Of a stretch of DNA of 64,000 bases, positions 61,112 to 64,000 are shown in pieces; positions within the stretch are counted from its first letter, which is position 1; every line of letters starts with the position of its first letter. The notes beneath the pieces are model-generated. The model ran no database searches, had not been told where the DNA came from, and was given only the letters and a program-made list of their open reading frames with translations. Origin of the DNA: Alloalcanivorax profundimaris. Its GTDB lineage: Bacteria; Pseudomonadota; Gammaproteobacteria; Pseudomonadales; Alcanivoracaceae. The stretch is taken from positions 243,688 through 307,687 of the forward strand of contig NZ_JABJWH010000010.1 in the NCBI RefSeq assembly GCF_015265435.1, given 5' to 3'. The position numbers and the translations under genes are program-made.

Positions 61112-62914
61112 TTAGCGGCGATTGAGCAGCCAGGCGCGGCCCTTGTCGTTAAGCACATCGCCGTCCAGGCTCAGCCAGGCGGTGGTCGGTTCCGACGGCG
61201 CCAGGTCGACGGTGAAGCGCATCAGTTCGTCGCGGCGGAAGGCGTGCACCTCCACCCGCTCGCCCTCGCTGTAACCGGCCAGCACCGTGTCCAGACCGGC
61301 GGCGTCCACCTTGATGCCGTCCACGGCGATGATCACATCGCCGGCGGACAGGCCGGCGGCCATGGCCTCGCCCTGCTCATAGGCCACCTGAATGCGCGCC
61401 CCGACCGGATCGGCGGCGACGCGCACGCCCAGGTGCACCGGCGCGTGACCGGCTGATTTGCCACCCGGTTTGCCACCATTGTCGCCGTGCCCTTCCGCCG
61501 GCCGCCAATTCAAGGTCACGCCGCGCTCGGCGAGCAGCTCTTCCAGGGGCAGGTCCTCGGTGCGGTACAGGGCCAGGTCGAAGAAATCGCCCAGATCGGT
61601 GCCGGCCACTTCCTCGGCCAACGGCCGGATGCCCTGCTCCGGCACGCCCTGGCCGGTCTGGCCGTGGCGTTGCCACAGCAACCGCATGAGATCATCCAGG
61701 CTTTTCTCGTCGTTGGTTTCCCGGCGCAGGGTGAGATCCAGGGCCAGGGCGATCAGCGCGCCCTTGGCGTAGTAGCTGACGATGGCGTTGGGCGCGTTCT
61801 CGTCCTGCTGATAAAAGCGCGTCCAGGCGTCGAAGCTGGATTCGGTGACGGTCTGCTTGAAGCGGCCCTGGCCGCGATACACCCGGGTCAGGGTCTGGCC
61901 CAGCAGTTCCAGGTAGCTTTGCGGGCTGATCAGGCCGGTGCGCGCCAGGGACAGATCGTCGTAATAGCTGGTGATGCCTTCGAAGGCCCACAACAACTCG
62001 GTGTGCACCTCGCCGCGCAGGTCGAAGGGAGTGAACGCCTCCGGCTTGATGCGCTTGACGTTCCAGGTGTGGAAATACTCGTGGCTGCACAGGCCCAGGT
62101 AGCTACGATAACCGTCGCGAACCTTGTTCGGCGCGTCGGTGCGCAGGGGCAGATCGGTGCGCGGGCTCATCAGGCTGGTGGAGTTGCGATGTTCCAGGCC
62201 GCCGTAGCCGTTGGTGACCAGGGTCATGAACACATAGCGTTTCATCGGCGCCGGTTCGCCGAACAGCTTGATGTGGTGCTCGCAGATCGGCCGCAGATCC
62301 CGACACAGACGCGCCATGTCGGCCCGATGACGACCGCTGAGCACCACCTGGTGGGGCACCCCGCAGGCCTCGAATTCGGCGTGGTCGAAATCGCCCATCT
62401 CCGCCGGATGGTCGAGCAGCGCGTCGTAGTCCTCGGCGCGGAAGCGGCCGAAGCCAAGCTCCGGCCCGCTCACCCGCTCCAGGCCGGTGGCCAGCTTCCA
62501 GGTGCCGTAGGCGGCGCCGGCCGGGGCCTCGATGTCCACTTCACAGGGCTGGTCCTCGAAACCCATGGCGGCCAGAAACACGCAGGGGCCGTTGAAATAG
62601 CCATGGGTGGTATCCAGGTGCGCGCCGCGCACCGACAGATCCCAGGCGTAGACCTGATAGTCCACCGTCACCGGTCCGTCCACCGGCGGCAGCTGCCAGG
62701 TCTGCTTGTCGATCTTGGCCACGTCCAGGGGCCGGTCGCCGGCGCGGGCTTCCAGGCTGACGATATGGCGGGCGAAATCGCGGATCATGTAGCTGCCGGG
62801 AATCCAGGCCGGCAACGTCAGGCCCTGGCCTTCCGGCGTGGGCTCGGCCACGGTCAGGGTGACCTGGAACAGATGGGCTTCCGGTCTGAGCGGACGAATC
62901 CGGTAATGAATCAC
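61112..62914 (-). CDS. M61 family metallopeptidase with PDZ domain
   Basis: A 600-residue M61 (glycyl aminopeptidase-like) protein. An N-terminal beta domain precedes the gluzincin site HEYFHTW (278-284, HExxH-like with HEYFH) and the downstream Glu in WAFEGITSYYDDL. A C-terminal PDZ domain is visible as ARIQVAYEQGEAMAAGLSAG followed by DVIIAVDG. No signal peptide is seen, so it is probably cytoplasmic. The start is GTG at 62914 with an AAGGAG site. It lies 4 bases before hrpA and is divergent from a hydrolase gene. Confidence 0.93.
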   Translation of the reverse strand: MIHYRIRPLRPEAHLFQVTLTVAEPTPEGQGLTLPAWIPGSYMIRDFARHIVSLEARAGDRPLDVAKIDKQTWQLPPVDGPVTVDYQVYAWDLSVRGAHLDTTHGYFNGPCVFLAAMGFEDQPCEVDIEAPAGAAYGTWKLATGLERVSGPELGFGRFRAEDYDALLDHPAEMGDFDHAEFEACGVPHQVVLSGRHRADMARLCRDLRPICEHHIKLFGEPAPMKRYVFMTLVTNGYGGLEHRNSTSLMSPRTDLPLRTDAPNKVRDGYRSYLGLCSHEYFHTWNVKRIKPEAFTPFDLRGEVHTELLWAFEGITSYYDDLSLARTGLISPQSYLELLGQTLTRVYRGQGRFKQTVTESSFDAWTRFYQQDENAPNAIVSYYAKGALIALALDLTLRRETNDEKSLDDLMRLLWQRHGQTGQGVPEQGIRPLAEEVAGTDLGDFFDLALYRTEDLPLEELLAERGVTLNWRPAEGHGDNGGKPGGKSAGHAPVHLGVRVAADPVGARIQVAYEQGEAMAAGLSAGDVIIAVDGIKVDAAGLDTVLAGYSEGERVEVHAFRRDELMRFTVDLAPSEPTTAWLSLDGDVLNDKGRAWLLNRR

Positions 62915-62989
62915 ACCGACTCCTTAACTGGCGACAAGAGGCCCGTCATGATACATGTTCAGCACTCTTTCAGGGGAACCCGTCAAACC

Positions 62990-63904
62990 ATGACTTCGGA
63001 TTGCTTTGTTATCGGCGCCGCCGACGGCCACACCATCGGCGTGCACGAATGGCTCGCCAGCGAACCGCTGGGCACCTTGATCTGGCTGCACGGCATGGCC
63101 GAGCACGGCGCCCGCTACCAGGCGCTCGGCGAGATCCTCGCCGAACACGGCTGGAACCTGTATTGCCCGGACCATCGCGGCCACGGTATCAGCATGGACG
63201 GCGCCGATCCGCCCGGCCATTTCGCCGATGACAATGGCTGGGACAAGGTCATGGGGGATCTGGAGCGGGTCATCGACACGGTGGCCGAGCGCCATCCCGG
63301 CCCGCTGGTGCTGGGCGGCCACAGCATGGGGTCGTTTCTGGCCCTGGCCGGCGCGGAACGTTTCGGCGACCGGCTCGACGGCGTGGTGCTGTGCGGCAGC
63401 GATTACCACGCCGGCGCCTATTACCGGTCGCTGCTGCCGGTGCTGCGCTGGCAGCAGCGCCGCCAGGGGCCGCGCGGCCAGAGCAACCTGATCGACACCC
63501 TCACCTTCCGCGCCTGGGCGCGCAGCGTGCCCGACGCGCATACCGATTTCGACTGGCTCAGCGGCGACCCGGCCCAGGTGGCCGCCTACATCGAGGACCC
63601 CAAGTGCGGCTTCCAGTGCACCAACGCCACCTGGGTGGCGCTGGTCTCGGCGCTGGCGCGCATTCAGTCCGGCAAGGGCCTGGCGGCGCTGCCGGCGAAC
63701 TTGCCAGTGCTGTTGCTGGGCGGTCGCGAGGACCCCATGAGCGGCGGTGGCAAGGGCATGGATCGTCTGGAAAAGGCGCTGCGCCGGCGCGGCCTGCCCC
63801 TGGAGCGGCTCGACTGCCCCCAGGGGCGCCACGAGATTCTCAACGACTACTGCGCCCCGGAGGTCCGCCAAACACTGTTGGAGTGGCTGAACCGGCGGTT
63901 GTGA
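62990..63904 (+). CDS. Alpha/beta hydrolase (monoacylglycerol lipase/lysophospholipase-like)
   Basis: A 304-residue alpha/beta hydrolase of the serine-lyso-phospholipase type: WLHGMAEHGARYQALG, PDHRGHGIS, nucleophile GGHSMGSFL, Asp in LLLGGREDPMSGG, and His in GRHEILND. No signal peptide is evident, so it is probably cytoplasmic. The start is ATG 62990, with AGGGGA 12 bases upstream; an in-frame ATG at 62948 is an alternative. A divergent 75-base gap separates it from the M61 gene. Confidence 0.9.
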   Translation: MTSDCFVIGAADGHTIGVHEWLASEPLGTLIWLHGMAEHGARYQALGEILAEHGWNLYCPDHRGHGISMDGADPPGHFADDNGWDKVMGDLERVIDTVAERHPGPLVLGGHSMGSFLALAGAERFGDRLDGVVLCGSDYHAGAYYRSLLPVLRWQQRRQGPRGQSNLIDTLTFRAWARSVPDAHTDFDWLSGDPAQVAAYIEDPKCGFQCTNATWVALVSALARIQSGKGLAALPANLPVLLLGGREDPMSGGGKGMDRLEKALRRRGLPLERLDCPQGRHEILNDYCAPEVRQTLLEWLNRRL

Positions 63905-63912
63905 CAGCGGCG

Positions 63913-63939
63913 CCGGATCGCGACTGAAGTCGCTCCTAC
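63913..63939. repeat. REP-like element
   Basis: Identical over 27 bases to 57175-57201, with the GCGACT-GA-AGTCGC hairpin, just after the hydrolase stop. Confidence 0.85.
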
Positions 63940-64000
63940 CGCATCCTTTTACTGTAGATACCGTCTCTCCTATCCGGACTCAACCCCCAACGGGTTGGGT

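Noticed and set aside
61487..62989. In-frame upstream extension of the terminal alpha/beta hydrolase
   Set aside because: It is antisense to the M61 peptidase; the hydrolase domain begins after 62990.

Overview
The window is GC-rich, tightly packed gammaproteobacterial chromosome. The usg-asd-leuB-leuD-leuC-LysR block, the prmB-aroC-MFS block and the gltA/sdh/suc cluster are arranged much as in Pseudomonas. A PA3496-family gene, a DUF1328 gene and abundant GTAGGAGCG-type palindromes fit an Alcanivoracaceae/Pseudomonadales organism; that placement is inferred from gene order and composition only. I see no phage, transposase, CRISPR array or replication origin.

Layout. 91-5925 (minus): leucine biosynthesis and aspartate-semialdehyde dehydrogenase, with a small lipoprotein gene inside and a divergent LysR gene (6064-6948). 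7071-8366: an ABC-F ATPase whose second ATPase domain has lost its Walker A part. 8501-11695 (minus): prmB-aroC-MFS. 11838-16584 (plus): EVE protein, ammonium transporter behind a sigma-54-type promoter, an unknown coupled gene, a dicarboxylate/glutamate symporter and an SDR protein lacking catalytic Ser and Lys. 16581-20684: DUF2505, saccharopine-dehydrogenase-like, MaoC and two alpha/beta hydrolases. 20830-22661: xthA and a pore-less voltage-sensor-like membrane protein. 22668-28703 (minus): sixA, gpsA, htpG (sigma-32-type promoter), a TIGR01777 epimerase and a membrane protein with two Sm-like repeats. 29063-42554: PA3496-family gene, then sdhCDAB, sucAB-lpdA-sucCD (minus) and divergent gltA, which together encode much of the TCA cycle. 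42667-47736: SMP-30-like protein, beta-hydroxyacid dehydrogenase, exported amidohydrolase, a Xre/RES toxin-antitoxin pair and a HAD phosphatase. 47941-49749: tRNA-Glu, tRNA-Ala and gltX. 49873-52637: DUF1328, dusA, tal and a TerB-like gene. 52638-52887: nested palindromes. 52888-53784: mlaA. 53865-55783: a three-gene RiPP metallophore operon (hvfABC type). 55945-63904: a KAS III-like synthase, hrpA, an M61 peptidase and a lysophospholipase-like hydrolase.

The most interesting system is the hvfABC-type operon. It encodes a secreted Cys-rich precursor with one EGKCG and three EGSCG motifs, a DUF692 multinuclear iron oxidase and a DUF2063 partner protein. Related systems install copper-binding Cys modifications. 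Other points of interest are the ABC-F in-frame deletion, the SDR with two catalytic substitutions, the voltage-sensor-only protein, the tandem Sm-like membrane protein, and a family of dispersed palindromes. The terminator of the tRNA-Glu gene is a perfect palindrome that begins at the discriminator base of the tRNA.
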